A DNA stretch of 64,000 nucleotides, taken from Planctomycetota bacterium. Lineage in GTDB: Bacteria; Planctomycetota; Phycisphaerae; Phycisphaerales; UBA1924. Positions 1 to 8,017 of the stretch are shown one piece after another (the first letter of the stretch is position 1; each line of letters starts with the position of its first letter). The stretch is from positions 101,994-165,993 of the forward strand of contig JAFEBP010000003.1 in assembly GCA_018242605.1 (NCBI GenBank). The letters run 5' to 3'. The notes under the pieces were generated by a model, which worked only from the letters and a program-made list of their open reading frames with translations, ran no database searches and was not told the DNA's origin. The translations under genes were made by a program, and so were the position numbers.

Positions 1-1872
1 AAGGTCGCCCTGGGCTTGGCGGACTAAGGCGAGGTTGGATAGAAGCGCAGACATGTTGGGGTGCTCCGGCCCGAACATGGCTGCGGTCAGCGGTATGCAG
101 GTCTCGTAGGTCCGCTGAGCTTCGGCGTATCGCCCGACTAACTTCAAATACGTTCCCAACTCGTTGGCAAGCTTGCCAGTACCCTGTGTCGGATGATCTG
201 ACGACGCCTGCGACACGAGCGCGTCGGCGTGCGCAGCGAGCATCGATAGTCGCGGCCATTTCGTGTGGTCGTCCGGATTGTCGAACTCCGATTTCAAAGA
301 CTCCACCACTGCGTCGATCATTAGATCTCGGGTTTCGCGATCGAGCATCGACCGCACCACAGCCTGTGTCAGCGGGTGCACGCTGAGCGTTCCCGGATAC
401 TCGATGATCGAGAGGTCCGCTAGATTACGGGCGAGCCTGCGAGCCGCGCCAATGTCCACCTTTGTAGCCTTTGCAAGCACGTCCAGCGGGACAGTCGTCG
501 GGGCGCAGAATGACGCCAACCCTAGCAGCACCATCTCGCGCTTGCCCGCGAACTTGTCAAAGTGCAGCGATAGACACGAGCGGATGCTGTGGTAGTACCG
601 CAGCAAAAGGGGGTCGTTCTCTCCCCACTCAGGCGGCACCGCGCCGCCATCAACGCTCTTGCCCGCCAACATCGCCGAGTAGTCCCGGGCCTCCACGTCG
701 CGATACTTGGCGAGATAAGCGCCCGCCAGAGCGACGGCGAGTGTGTGACAATCGACCGCGCGAGCGATGGCCCGCAAATGCTCCTCCGGGTGCGAGGGCG
801 TGCGCTCCGCCGTCTGCTTGGCGAGCAGGTCCACCGCCGCGTCCTCGCTCAACACTTCGACCTTGAACGCGCCGATCGTGGCCGCGCCCGACAGTTCCAG
901 CCGCGTCGTCGCCAATACGCGGAAATGGCGCCCCGGCGGAAAGAGCGAGAGCCTCGCGGGCGAATCGAGGTTGTCGAGGATGACTAGGTGCCGCCCTGTG
1001 TTCCACAGGGCGCGGAGTTCGCGGGCCGCATCCTCTGGCTTGGTGTCGGGCGCGGCGGGCGTGCCCGTGGCGTACCCGAACGCGCGGATCACCGAGTCGG
1101 AAAAGCCCGCGTCCGAGGCGTCGATCCACCAGACGCCGTCGTACTCATCCGAAAAGGTCAACGCGAAAGCTCGGGCAAGTTCGGTCTTGCCGACGCCACC
1201 CGCGCCGAAGATGATGCGCGAGATCGCCAGCGAACCCTTCGCCAGTGCCTCGTGCAGCCGCGCCAAGTCCGCCTCTCGACCGGTGAAGAACCGGTTCCAA
1301 CGGATGTCGGCGTCGGCGAAGTTGTTCTTGGCCTTGAGAGTTGGGCCCGTCTGCGCTGGGTTGCGCACGGCGTCGAGAATCTTGTTGAGCGTCGCTTCCG
1401 AGGCCCCGCCGAAATACTCGGCTCTCAGGTCGGCGTGCGCATTCAACAAATCCCTGAAGTCGCACCACCCATAGACCCTCACCTCGAAGAGCCCGGCGGA
1501 CTTGTGTTCGCGCGTCACGTTCGCCGCCCAGGCGGTGTGGTCGTTCGCGTCGTCAGTCGTGGCGATGACGAATCGGCTGATGTGGACCTTCTTTCCGGTC
1601 TCGTCATCAATGAGGTCCTTGGCGGCCGCTACATCCTGTTCAGCGTCCGCTCGTTTGAGCCCTTTCATCGTGTTACGCAGTTTGCACTGAACGACCACCG
1701 CTTTGCCGTTGGCATCGGTCGCAATAAGGTCGATGCCATGCTGCTTTTGGCCACGGCGTCTGAACTTTTGAAAAGGACCAACACCCAGCGCTCGCTCCAT
1801 AGCGCGGGTGCAAATCGTTTCCCAGTCCGTTTCGTTATTCGGAGGCGGAAATTGGAACGAGCCGTGAGGCAT
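1..1872 (-). CDS. STAND protein: Mrr-like nuclease head, NB-ARC ATPase, TPR tail (C-terminus cut by window edge)
   Basis: This frame is open for 624 codons from ATG 1872 to the window edge, so the C-terminus is missing. Residues about 15-100 look like a restriction-endonuclease-fold (Mrr-like PD-(D/E)XK) domain: GQKQHGIDLIA carries the Asp (D48) and VVVQCK carries the Q-x-K variant (Q62, K64). A linker leads to an NB-ARC-type ATPase with a clear Walker A, GAGGVGKT (residues 223-230), and a Walker-B-like strand, HLVILDNLD. From about residue 540 the sequence becomes TPR-like and includes a kinesin-light-chain-type stretch, FGPEHPNMSALLSNLALV. Nuclease-STAND-repeat architectures are typical of bacterial immune sensors, where the repeats sense a phage signal and the ATPase oligomerises to activate the nuclease. 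That role is inferred here. No Shine-Dalgarno precedes the ATG; an AT-rich TAATAT lies 5 nt upstream, so the transcript may be leaderless. Confidence 0.85.
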   Translation of the reverse strand, partial: MPHGSFQFPPPNNETDWETICTRAMERALGVGPFQKFRRRGQKQHGIDLIATDANGKAVVVQCKLRNTMKGLKRADAEQDVAAAKDLIDDETGKKVHISRFVIATTDDANDHTAWAANVTREHKSAGLFEVRVYGWCDFRDLLNAHADLRAEYFGGASEATLNKILDAVRNPAQTGPTLKAKNNFADADIRWNRFFTGREADLARLHEALAKGSLAISRIIFGAGGVGKTELARAFALTFSDEYDGVWWIDASDAGFSDSVIRAFGYATGTPAAPDTKPEDAARELRALWNTGRHLVILDNLDSPARLSLFPPGRHFRVLATTRLELSGAATIGAFKVEVLSEDAAVDLLAKQTAERTPSHPEEHLRAIARAVDCHTLAVALAGAYLAKYRDVEARDYSAMLAGKSVDGGAVPPEWGENDPLLLRYYHSIRSCLSLHFDKFAGKREMVLLGLASFCAPTTVPLDVLAKATKVDIGAARRLARNLADLSIIEYPGTLSVHPLTQAVVRSMLDRETRDLMIDAVVESLKSEFDNPDDHTKWPRLSMLAAHADALVSQASSDHPTQGTGKLANELGTYLKLVGRYAEAQRTYETCIPLTAAMFGPEHPNMSALLSNLALVRQAQGDL

Positions 1873-2176
1873 TATAGATATTACACACGACTTGATATGC
1901 TGGAAAGAGCAGAGATTGGACCGTGTTGCGATGAGTAAATCATGCCGATCAATCGTACACCCGGCTGGTGCGAGCAACAGATTCGCTCTCAATTCAATGG
2001 CGATTGGCGCGCCGCGAGTCGGGTCCCGCTCCCGTAGCCCATCGTGTGGCCATTTCGACGCCATACTGCGCCATTCCGTCGCCGAGATGTTCAAAGACAG
2101 ATTTGAAGTCCATTTCTCTCCGCACGCCGCCGGCACCCTACGGCGGCTCTCCCTAACCTTGCCCAAGGAGCAGGCC
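1873..2176. promoter_or_regulatory. divergent intergenic region between the STAND gene and an unknown gene
   Basis: About 300 bp separates two divergently read genes and so must carry both promoters. The end next to the STAND gene (about 1871-1905) is unusually AT-rich and contains a TAATAT hexamer on the minus strand just before the ATG. The right end contains the Shine-Dalgarno AAGGAG (2165-2170) of the plus-strand gene. A frame continuous with the plus-strand gene stays open back to 1892, but its composition does not look coding. No hairpin or operator was recognised. Confidence 0.4.
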
Positions 2177-2782
2177 ATGCGAGCCAACGAGCAACCCTAC
2201 CTCGTCCGCGAGTTCCTCAAGAAGACGGGCTGGCCTCCGCCGCGAGACCCCGACATCGCCCGTCGCATGCAGGTGGCGCTGCTGTTCTTTCGCCAGCGAT
2301 TGAACGGCTGGTGCGATCGGCCCCTGGACCAGACCGATCGCGGGTACCGGGTGCACGGGTTCAATCCGTCCCAGGACACCGCCCGCGGCAAGCCGACGAA
2401 GCTGACCGGCGCGATGCAGGCGATCAACTTTCATTTCGAAGTGCGCCTGACGCAACTCGACGAGAACCACAAGCTGCGTCGATACGGCCGCCCCGCAGAA
2501 GGCAAGGGCGCATCGGTCAGCGGATTGTGGTTCACCGAGTGGTGGGTGCCCGCCGCGAAACTGGCCCTGCCCCCCGATCAGAACTTCGCGTACAACAGCG
2601 TGGTCAGCGCCAAGAACGGAATCTTGGTGCTCGAGAGCACTGCCGGGGATCTGCTGGTGGATTGGAACATGCAGGCGAACGCCTCGGTTGTGCCCGAGAA
2701 TGGGCGTGACTACTTCTACCGATCCGGCGGGGGAGTTCAGTTCACGATTCCCAGCGCTGAATCTGTCCTGCGGCCTGTCTGA
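2177..2782 (+). CDS. hypothetical protein, 201 aa
   Basis: I do not recognise this protein. The start is set by AAGGAG at 2165-2170, 6 nt before ATG 2177; the same frame is open further upstream but lacks coding character there. The product is soluble, with no signal peptide or membrane segment. It is Trp- and aromatic-rich in the middle (GLWFTEWWVPAAKLALP) and ends with a beta-rich stretch (NGILVLESTAGDLLVDW, then FYRSGGGVQFTIPS). It is transcribed divergently from the nuclease-NB-ARC gene, so the two could share a control region. A functional link is only a guess. The downstream 645 bp contains no gene but carries the 13-bp motif array. Confidence 0.6.
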   Translation: MRANEQPYLVREFLKKTGWPPPRDPDIARRMQVALLFFRQRLNGWCDRPLDQTDRGYRVHGFNPSQDTARGKPTKLTGAMQAINFHFEVRLTQLDENHKLRRYGRPAEGKGASVSGLWFTEWWVPAAKLALPPDQNFAYNSVVSAKNGILVLESTAGDLLVDWNMQANASVVPENGRDYFYRSGGGVQFTIPSAESVLRPV

Positions 2783-2933
2783 GAGTCCTTCGCGCGACAT
2801 GGGCCGCCCTTGTGCGCATCCCCGCGGCGGGTCCAAACAAAACCGGCCACGCCTGCGTTGTTCCGGCGTAGTCATGAGCGGCCCGCCCTGATCTTTGACA
2901 ACCCATCCTGATCCCCCTTCGCGGCACACGCGC

Positions 2934-3340
2934 CACCAAAAGTTCATTGCGCGCACGCCCACCTCCATCTTCCATTCCAATCTCCAGAATCCCTCGTACT
3001 CCCACCCGAACGCGGCTCGCCCGCCGAACGTCCGAATAACTGCCAGGGCCGCGAAGGCGCACACACCACCAAAAGTTCATCCACCCTTCCCCTCTCCCCA
3101 CCGCACCCAACCCAGTGAATTCAGGCCCAAAGTGCCACTCCCACCCCGTCCCATCCGCGGCGCACCTCACACCAAAAGTTCATCGCGCCCGCGGTGTCCG
3201 GCACTCGGCATCGGTCAGCGACCGCCGGACCCCGCCGGGAAGGCCCCCACCGCACGCACTCGGCGGTTCCAACACCCTTCACCCCTCCAACGCCCCAATA
3301 ACCCGCTCCAGCGCGCCGCGCGCACGCCGCCAAAAGTTCA
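2934..3340 (+). repeat. array 1 of the CACCAAAAGTTCA motif (4 copies)
   Basis: Four copies of the 13-mer CACCAAAAGTTCA lie at 2934-2946, 3067-3079, 3170-3182 and 3328-3340; the last has CG in place of the initial CA. Spacings are 133, 103 and 158 bp. The AT-rich core stands out in very GC-rich, C-biased, non-coding DNA. The last copy ends 87 bp before the start of the pterin dehydratase gene and points toward it. A partial copy (GCAAAAGTTCG) sits near 4119-4129, before the next gene. The reverse complement of the same motif forms a second array at 26.6-27.2 kb. The spacer sequences are poorly conserved, so this is not a simple tandem repeat or a CRISPR. The rest of the 2783-3427 gap shows no gene. 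Confidence 0.8.
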
Positions 3341-3397
3341 AACGCACCCCTTCAGCGCCGCCGACCACCGCTCCCAGACCCCACCTTCCGCCCGTCA

Positions 3398-3403
3398 TAC
3401 ACT
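3398..3403 (+). promoter_or_regulatory. possible -10 element (TACACT) of the pterin dehydratase gene
   Basis: TACACT lies 24 nt before the ATG at 3428, in a position that would give a short leader. No convincing -35 is visible. The same hexamer occurs with a -35-like partner before the beta-helix gene near 62.4 kb, which is the main reason for listing it. Confidence 0.3.
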
Positions 3404-3427
3404 TGTCCTTCTCATTCGAGCCACTCC

Positions 3428-3763
3428 ATGACTACCGCGGCCCCCGCCAAGATGACTGATCCGCAGATCGAGGACGCCCTCAAGGGCTTGAGCGAGTGGT
3501 CGCTCGTGGGAGAGTCCATCCAGCGGACCTACCAGTTCGGCGACTTCATCGCCTCGATGAAGTTCGTCAACGATGTGGCCCAGGCGGCCGAGGCCAGCCA
3601 GCACCACCCCGACATCCTCATCCGCTACAGCCGCGTGACGCTCACCCTCGCCACGCACGATGCCGGCGGCATCACCGAGAAGGACTTCGCCCTCGCCAAG
3701 CGCGCCGATGAGTTCGCGGCACGGCACGAGGCCCCCAAGGCCAAGCCGTCCAAGAAGAAGTAA
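3428..3763 (+). CDS. phhB: pterin-4a-carbinolamine dehydratase
   Basis: The 111-residue product has the family's usual size and its signature: ASQHHPDILIRYSRVTLTL contains the H-H-P-x(5)-Y pattern of 4a-hydroxytetrahydrobiopterin dehydratases. The enzyme dehydrates 4a-hydroxytetrahydropterin back toward the quinonoid dihydro form during aromatic amino acid hydroxylation; related proteins have been linked to molybdopterin metabolism. It is cytosolic. The C-terminus is a Lys/Pro/Ala tail (APKAKPSKKK). No hydroxylase partner lies in this window. No Shine-Dalgarno is evident before ATG 3428, and a TACACT hexamer sits 24 nt upstream. A strong terminator follows at 3942-3979. The gene lies directly downstream of motif array 1. 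Confidence 0.92.
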   Translation: MTTAAPAKMTDPQIEDALKGLSEWSLVGESIQRTYQFGDFIASMKFVNDVAQAAEASQHHPDILIRYSRVTLTLATHDAGGITEKDFALAKRADEFAARHEAPKAKPSKKK

Positions 3764-3941
3764 ACCACGCATCCGCTCACGTCACGAGCCCAAACCGGTG
3801 TTTTTCCCGGCTTTGTTTACTTATACATTCAGAATTTTGGTGAATCCGCGCGCCGCGTCCGCATGAACTAGATATGGAATCAACCGGGCAGTCGCGTCCG
3901 CTCTGAACACCCCGCCCTCAAACCAGCATTCCCCCCCACAG

Positions 3942-3979
3942 CCCACCGCCGCGATGCAGATCGTGGCGGTGGGTTTTTT
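3942..3979 (+). terminator. rho-independent terminator
   Basis: A perfect 9-bp stem, CCCACCGCC (3942-3950) with GGCGGTGGG (3965-3973), encloses a 14-nt loop and is followed by six T. It would end the plus-strand transcript of the pterin dehydratase gene. The rest of the 3764-4160 gap holds an AT-rich patch near 3800-3845 and no gene. Confidence 0.85.
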
Positions 3980-4160
3980 CCTGCCTGCTCGCTGGTCGAC
4001 AACCGCGCTCGGCTTTATCGGCCTTCCCCACCTACCATCACCCCAAAACCATGAATCCCGCGGCGAAAACCGCCGATCTTCCCGGGCCGACGTGTGATCC
4101 GTGCCGCGGCCCGAGCGGGCAAAAGTTCGTGCCCACCCATCCAACAGGGGCGTATCCAGC

Positions 4161-5963
4161 GTGTTCCTACTCCAAGTTCTTCGAAACCCCGCCATCCCGG
4201 CCAAGCCCGCCGAACTGAGCCAGACGGCGACCCTCACGCTCCCCGGCGGCTTCACCGCGTACGCCTCGTGCGACCACTTCCTCGGCCATGTCGGGGCTTC
4301 ATCCGACACGCTTGGCGTGGGCGAGCGCGCCCCGGGGGCCGCGGCGATGCCGCTGGTCAACGTCACGCTCACCACCCGGGCCGGTTTCGCCAAGGGCACG
4401 ATGGAACGCGTCGCCCACGGCGGCCGGAGCCTGTACTACCACATCGGTCGCGACGGGAGCCTGCTGGTCTCCAGCCACCTGCGCTTCCTGGCCGCGGCCG
4501 GCGTGCCGATGCGCGAGACCATCGGGCAGATGCCCGAGTTGTACCTGTACCGCCACGTCTGCCCACCCCGCACACTCATCGAAGATGTCTTCCAACTGGC
4601 GGTGGGCGACACGGCGAAACTGACGTTCGAGGGGGCCAACGGCTGGAAGGTGGAGCGCACGCCCGGCTTCATCCCGCCCCAGCAGGATCAGTCCCTCAGT
4701 GGTGGCGCGGAGGACGCGGCGGTCGTGAACGCCATGCGCGATGCGCTGGAAGCCGCGACGCTCCGCCCGGATGAACGCGGCGACCGCGTCGGGTGCATCC
4801 TCAGCGGCGGCGTGGATTCATCGATCCTCACCGCGGTGAACGCCCACAAGCTGGGGTCAAGCAAGTCCTTCTCGTCCGCGTACCCCTTCGAGGACGCTTC
4901 GAGCGACACCGAGTATCGCTACGCCACCACCGCCGCCAAGGCGTTGGGCACGACGCACGAGGTGTACATCCCCACCGTTGCGGACTATCTGCACGGAGTG
5001 ATCGACGCGATCGCAACGGCGGAAATCCCGGTGATGCACCTGCAGAGCGTCCTGGTGCACCTGCTCTGCAAGAACGTGCTCAAGAAGCACGGCTACACGC
5101 TGGTGCCCTGCGGCGAAGGCGCCGACGGCATGTACGGCGGGCGGCTGCAGCGGCTCTTCACGACCTTCACCCAGCACCCGATGCGCAAGAAGATGCTGGA
5201 ACTCCCCGGCGTGGCCCCGCTGCTGCGGGCCATCTCGCAGCGCACCAACCGCTGGGGCATGATCGCCGACCTAGCCGACCGTCCCTGGGACGCCAACTCG
5301 CCCGTGACCGACCCGCGCCACGCGATCTACACCTTCGCCGTGTTCAGCGATCGCCGCTGGCTGCGCCATCACCTCAAGTGCACGGACGAGATGATGGTCC
5401 GCGACCGCATCAAGACCATGGCCCCGTACGTGGGGCGCGACCCGCGCGATTGCGTCTCGATCCTCGCCTTCCTGAGCGAAACCGCCGAGACCCAGGCCCT
5501 GTGGGGCCGGCTCGCCGAGGCCCAGGGGATGTGCTTCACCTACCCCTTCCAGGACCCGGCGGTCTCCGATCTGACCTACCGAATTCCGTGGGAGGCCAAG
5601 CTGCGCGGGAGCAAGCCCGTGGCGCGTGCCGCGGCGGTGGCCCTGGGCGTGCCCAAGGACATCGTCTACCGCCCCAAAGCCTCGTTCGACATCGACCCGC
5701 ACAAATGGGCCTCGCGGGGCGGGATCTTTGAGCCCCTCATCTCCCTCGCCGCGCCGGTGGTGGGCGAGGACACACTCCGCGAACTCCAGTCGACCTACGT
5801 CTTCAAGGCCCACACGCTCTGGACGGTGATCAACTACGCCCTGTGGAAGCGGATGCTCCTGAACGGCGAGACCGCCACATCGCTGCACGCCAAACTGGAC
5901 GAATCCATGCGGACGCTCGGCGTGGCCGAGGCGTACGCCAAGCCGGTGGTGCGCCCGGCCTGA
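4161..5963 (+). CDS. asparagine-synthetase-like protein lacking the glutaminase cysteine
   Basis: The C-terminal two thirds are an asparagine-synthetase (AANH-type) ATP-pyrophosphatase domain: ILSGGVDSSILTA holds the PP-loop at about residues 215-221, followed by a conserved acidic glycine motif, PCGEGADGMYGG. The N-terminal third resembles only the late part of a class II glutamine amidotransferase domain (LYYHIGRDGSLLVSSHLRFL, then CPPRTLIEDVFQLAVGD). The N-terminal Met-Cys-Gly that supplies the catalytic Cys is absent. It should therefore activate a carboxylate as acyl-AMP but not hydrolyse glutamine itself; it may use free ammonia or another amine, as beta-lactam synthetase and lasso cyclases do. 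The start is uncertain: GTG 4161 is chosen, and GTG 4101 is an alternative whose extension overlaps a motif copy. A full-length asnB with the Cys lies at 40-42 kb. Confidence 0.8.
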   Translation: MFLLQVLRNPAIPAKPAELSQTATLTLPGGFTAYASCDHFLGHVGASSDTLGVGERAPGAAAMPLVNVTLTTRAGFAKGTMERVAHGGRSLYYHIGRDGSLLVSSHLRFLAAAGVPMRETIGQMPELYLYRHVCPPRTLIEDVFQLAVGDTAKLTFEGANGWKVERTPGFIPPQQDQSLSGGAEDAAVVNAMRDALEAATLRPDERGDRVGCILSGGVDSSILTAVNAHKLGSSKSFSSAYPFEDASSDTEYRYATTAAKALGTTHEVYIPTVADYLHGVIDAIATAEIPVMHLQSVLVHLLCKNVLKKHGYTLVPCGEGADGMYGGRLQRLFTTFTQHPMRKKMLELPGVAPLLRAISQRTNRWGMIADLADRPWDANSPVTDPRHAIYTFAVFSDRRWLRHHLKCTDEMMVRDRIKTMAPYVGRDPRDCVSILAFLSETAETQALWGRLAEAQGMCFTYPFQDPAVSDLTYRIPWEAKLRGSKPVARAAAVALGVPKDIVYRPKASFDIDPHKWASRGGIFEPLISLAAPVVGEDTLRELQSTYVFKAHTLWTVINYALWKRMLLNGETATSLHAKLDESMRTLGVAEAYAKPVVRPA

Positions 5964-5971
5964 ACCGCGTG

Positions 5972-5977
5972 TACGCT
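5972..5977 (+). promoter_or_regulatory. possible -10 element (TACGCT), leaderless configuration
   Basis: TACGCT ends 7 nt before ATG 5985, so transcription would begin at or next to the start codon. There is no Shine-Dalgarno in the 21-nt gap after the preceding stop codon. It could allow the lipoprotein gene to be expressed independently of the upstream gene. No -35 is evident. Confidence 0.3.
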
Positions 5978-5984
5978 TGGGGCG

Positions 5985-6578
5985 ATGAGAACCGCCCTCC
6001 TGTGCGCCCCGCTCCTGCTGCTGGCCTCGTGCGGCCCGCGCGCGGACACCAACCAGTTCGCGGTCGCCCCCGGCGGCTACGACGCCGCGTTCGACGCGAC
6101 GCGCGAGACGCTGCGGTCGGCGCGGTTCCAGTTGGCGCGGGTGGATGCTCAGGCGGGCGTGATCACCACCGAGCCCAAGCACAGCGCCGGCCTGTTCACG
6201 CCCTGGGACATGGAACAATCCAACGTCTCCCAGGAGTTCGAGGACGCCATCAACGACCAGAACCGCTCCGTCCGCGTGACGTTTGAGGACACCAACGACG
6301 GCGGCAAGGTCGGCCACGTCTGGGTGACGGTGACCCGCGTGCAGAAGCCCGGCGCGCGCATCCCCAGCCGCGCCATCACGCTCACGAGCGCGACGCAGGA
6401 CCCCTACCGCACCGGCCAGGGCGTGGGCTACGCCTACGAAATCCCCACCGTGCGCGACGAGGAGTTCGAACGTCGCCTGGCGGGTCGGATCACGGAAGAG
6501 ACGGCGAAGCGGGCCAAGGCCGCCGCGGCGGAAGCACCAGCCCAGCCCACGACAACCGAGCCGCCGAACCCGCAGTGA
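5985..6578 (+). CDS. putative lipoprotein, 197 aa
   Basis: The N-terminus MRTALLCAPLLLLASCGPRA is a type II signal peptide with lipobox LLASC, so the protein should be exported and lipid-anchored at Cys16. The mature part is a single soluble domain with a Pro/Ala-rich C-terminal tail (AAAEAPAQPTTTEPPNPQ). I do not recognise the domain. It begins with a stretch in which a residue or side chain may be tested for change (YDAAFDATRETLRSARFQL), a pattern seen in small planctomycete and proteobacterial lipoproteins of unknown function. It starts 21 nt after the asparagine-synthetase-like gene and may be co-transcribed. It ends 13 bp from the convergent LuxR-type gene. Confidence 0.75.
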   Translation: MRTALLCAPLLLLASCGPRADTNQFAVAPGGYDAAFDATRETLRSARFQLARVDAQAGVITTEPKHSAGLFTPWDMEQSNVSQEFEDAINDQNRSVRVTFEDTNDGGKVGHVWVTVTRVQKPGARIPSRAITLTSATQDPYRTGQGVGYAYEIPTVRDEEFERRLAGRITEETAKRAKAAAAEAPAQPTTTEPPNPQ

Positions 6579-6591
6579 TCGCGGGCCCGAT

Positions 6592-7398
6592 TCAAGGAAT
6601 CTGAACGCGCCGGAGCAGATCGGTGCGCGACTTCACACCGAGTTTCAAGTAGACCGAGCGCATCGCATCGCGGATGGTGTGGGGGCTGCGCTGCATCTCG
6701 GCGGCGATCTGGCTCTCGGTCAACCCCTTGACGACGGCGAGAAATATCGCGTATTCGCGCACGGTCAGAAAGCGGGTCTGGTTGAACGGCCCGTGACCGA
6801 ACGCGCGACGGGCGCACACGCACAGTGCGGCGATCGCGCTCAACGCGGCGCGAGCGTCGGCGGGCGCGAGTTCGCCGGGGGAAGCGATATAGAACAGCGC
6901 GGCGGTGCGTCGAGCTTCATCAATCCACGCCGCGGCGGCCAGCACGTTCGGTTCGCCCAGCGCGGCCCAGATGGAAGCGTGCGGCTGGGTGCGCCATTGC
7001 GGCGGTGAAAGCACCTGGGCCGCGGGAAGCGTTGAGGCGGCACCATTCACGAACGAACTGCCGCTGAGATGAGCGAAGTGACATCGCCATTCATGGATGT
7101 CGGAGGCGAGCCCCGGGGGAGCGGGCGCCGACAACGGCACCGACCCGGCGCAGCCGCACGTCTGCAGATCACCAATTCGGTGCTCGGCATCGAGTTCGGT
7201 GAGGAGTGTAATGGTCGCCGTTCCGGGCCAGGCGAGGGCGAGACGCTCGGCGGCAAGATCCAACCAATGCACCGTGGGAAACCATGGAATCTCGGAGAAA
7301 TCGCACTTCTTGGCCGTCGAGAGATCGTTGGAAGAAGCCAACAACTCATCGCGTTCGTGACGATCTGCGTTCTCTTCAGGCGGTGGCGTTGCAGCCAC
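6592..7398 (-). CDS. LuxR-type helix-turn-helix transcriptional regulator
   Basis: The C-terminal 60 residues form a LuxR/FixJ-type DNA-binding domain: LTVREYAIFLAVVKGLTESQ, then IAAEMQRSPHTIRDAMRSVY and LKLGVKSRTDLLRRVQ. The leading TVREY replaces the more usual TxRE. The N-terminal 200 residues show no receiver-domain phospho-acceptor pattern and no autoinducer-binding signature; they may be a divergent sensor domain. The start is GTG 7398, because CAGGAG (minus strand, 7406-7411) lies 7 nt upstream; the frame is open 20 codons further to 7458 with no ribosome site. It is the nearest gene downstream of the kinase but is separated from it by 619 bp. The target genes are unknown. Confidence 0.85.
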   Translation of the reverse strand: MAATPPPEENADRHERDELLASSNDLSTAKKCDFSEIPWFPTVHWLDLAAERLALAWPGTATITLLTELDAEHRIGDLQTCGCAGSVPLSAPAPPGLASDIHEWRCHFAHLSGSSFVNGAASTLPAAQVLSPPQWRTQPHASIWAALGEPNVLAAAAWIDEARRTAALFYIASPGELAPADARAALSAIAALCVCARRAFGHGPFNQTRFLTVREYAIFLAVVKGLTESQIAAEMQRSPHTIRDAMRSVYLKLGVKSRTDLLRRVQIP

Positions 7399-8017
7399 TG
7401 TGTTACTCCTGATCCCACAAAAGCAAGTGAAACGAGTCGGTTGACGCGAACGCATCAAGCAAGGAAGAAGAAATGCGGGGCTGAAGAGAGTGATTCCAGC
7501 CGCCGCAATCGGGCGCGACGCCCGCGTGTGCTCATACGGGCGTTAGCCCGCTTTGTGTGCGATTGCCGCAATCCAAGACCAAGAAACGGCTGCCCCGTAA
7601 CTGGTGTACGCGGTTGATCGAACATCCGTTGCAATGCATCCGAACGTATGACACGATCGGACACATACCTCCGTCACGCTGCGGCTAGGGAAGCCCACGG
7701 TTTCACCTGCCCCGCCGCTCGGCGTGAATGAGCGACGGGCCGTTCCCTTACCTCGCGCACGGCCAAGTACGATTCAAAGTGCCGCACGGTCAAGTCATGG
7801 ACCGGCGGCCGTGTCAGTACTCCGGCACTATGCTGGAAAGCGGGAGCTAGCTGCGCAGAATCAGAAACAAAATCCTCAGTTCGGCGGTCACCGCAGGCTC
7901 ACGATGTGGCGATCGGAGTTTCGGAAACAAGTAAGTTCGTGTCTGGTACCCGTTCGTAGATTGCCCGAACGGGCGCACTCCACTTTGCGTGGGATCAAAC
8001 CACTCTTGAGCCCGTGT
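7399..8017. other. 619-bp intergenic region without a recognisable gene
   Basis: This gap lies between the stop of the Ser/Thr kinase gene and the start of the LuxR-type gene, both on the minus strand, so its left part must hold the LuxR gene promoter. Short open frames on both strands have no ribosome sites and no familiar products. A weak stem, CGGGC-GTTA-GCCCG, sits near 7538-7551 without a T-run. Nothing else is supported. Confidence 0.5.

Noticed and set aside
1761..1770. A further copy of the array motif (TGAACTTTTG) inside the nuclease-STAND gene
   Set aside because: It is only a 10-base match inside coding sequence of a real gene and can arise by chance.
2895..3431. Pro/Ser/Thr-rich plus-strand frames across motif array 1, with repeated KVH/KFI-type words
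   Set aside because: The words are translations of the DNA repeat, with no ribosome site. The same repeat translates similarly at 26.6-27.2 kb on the other strand.
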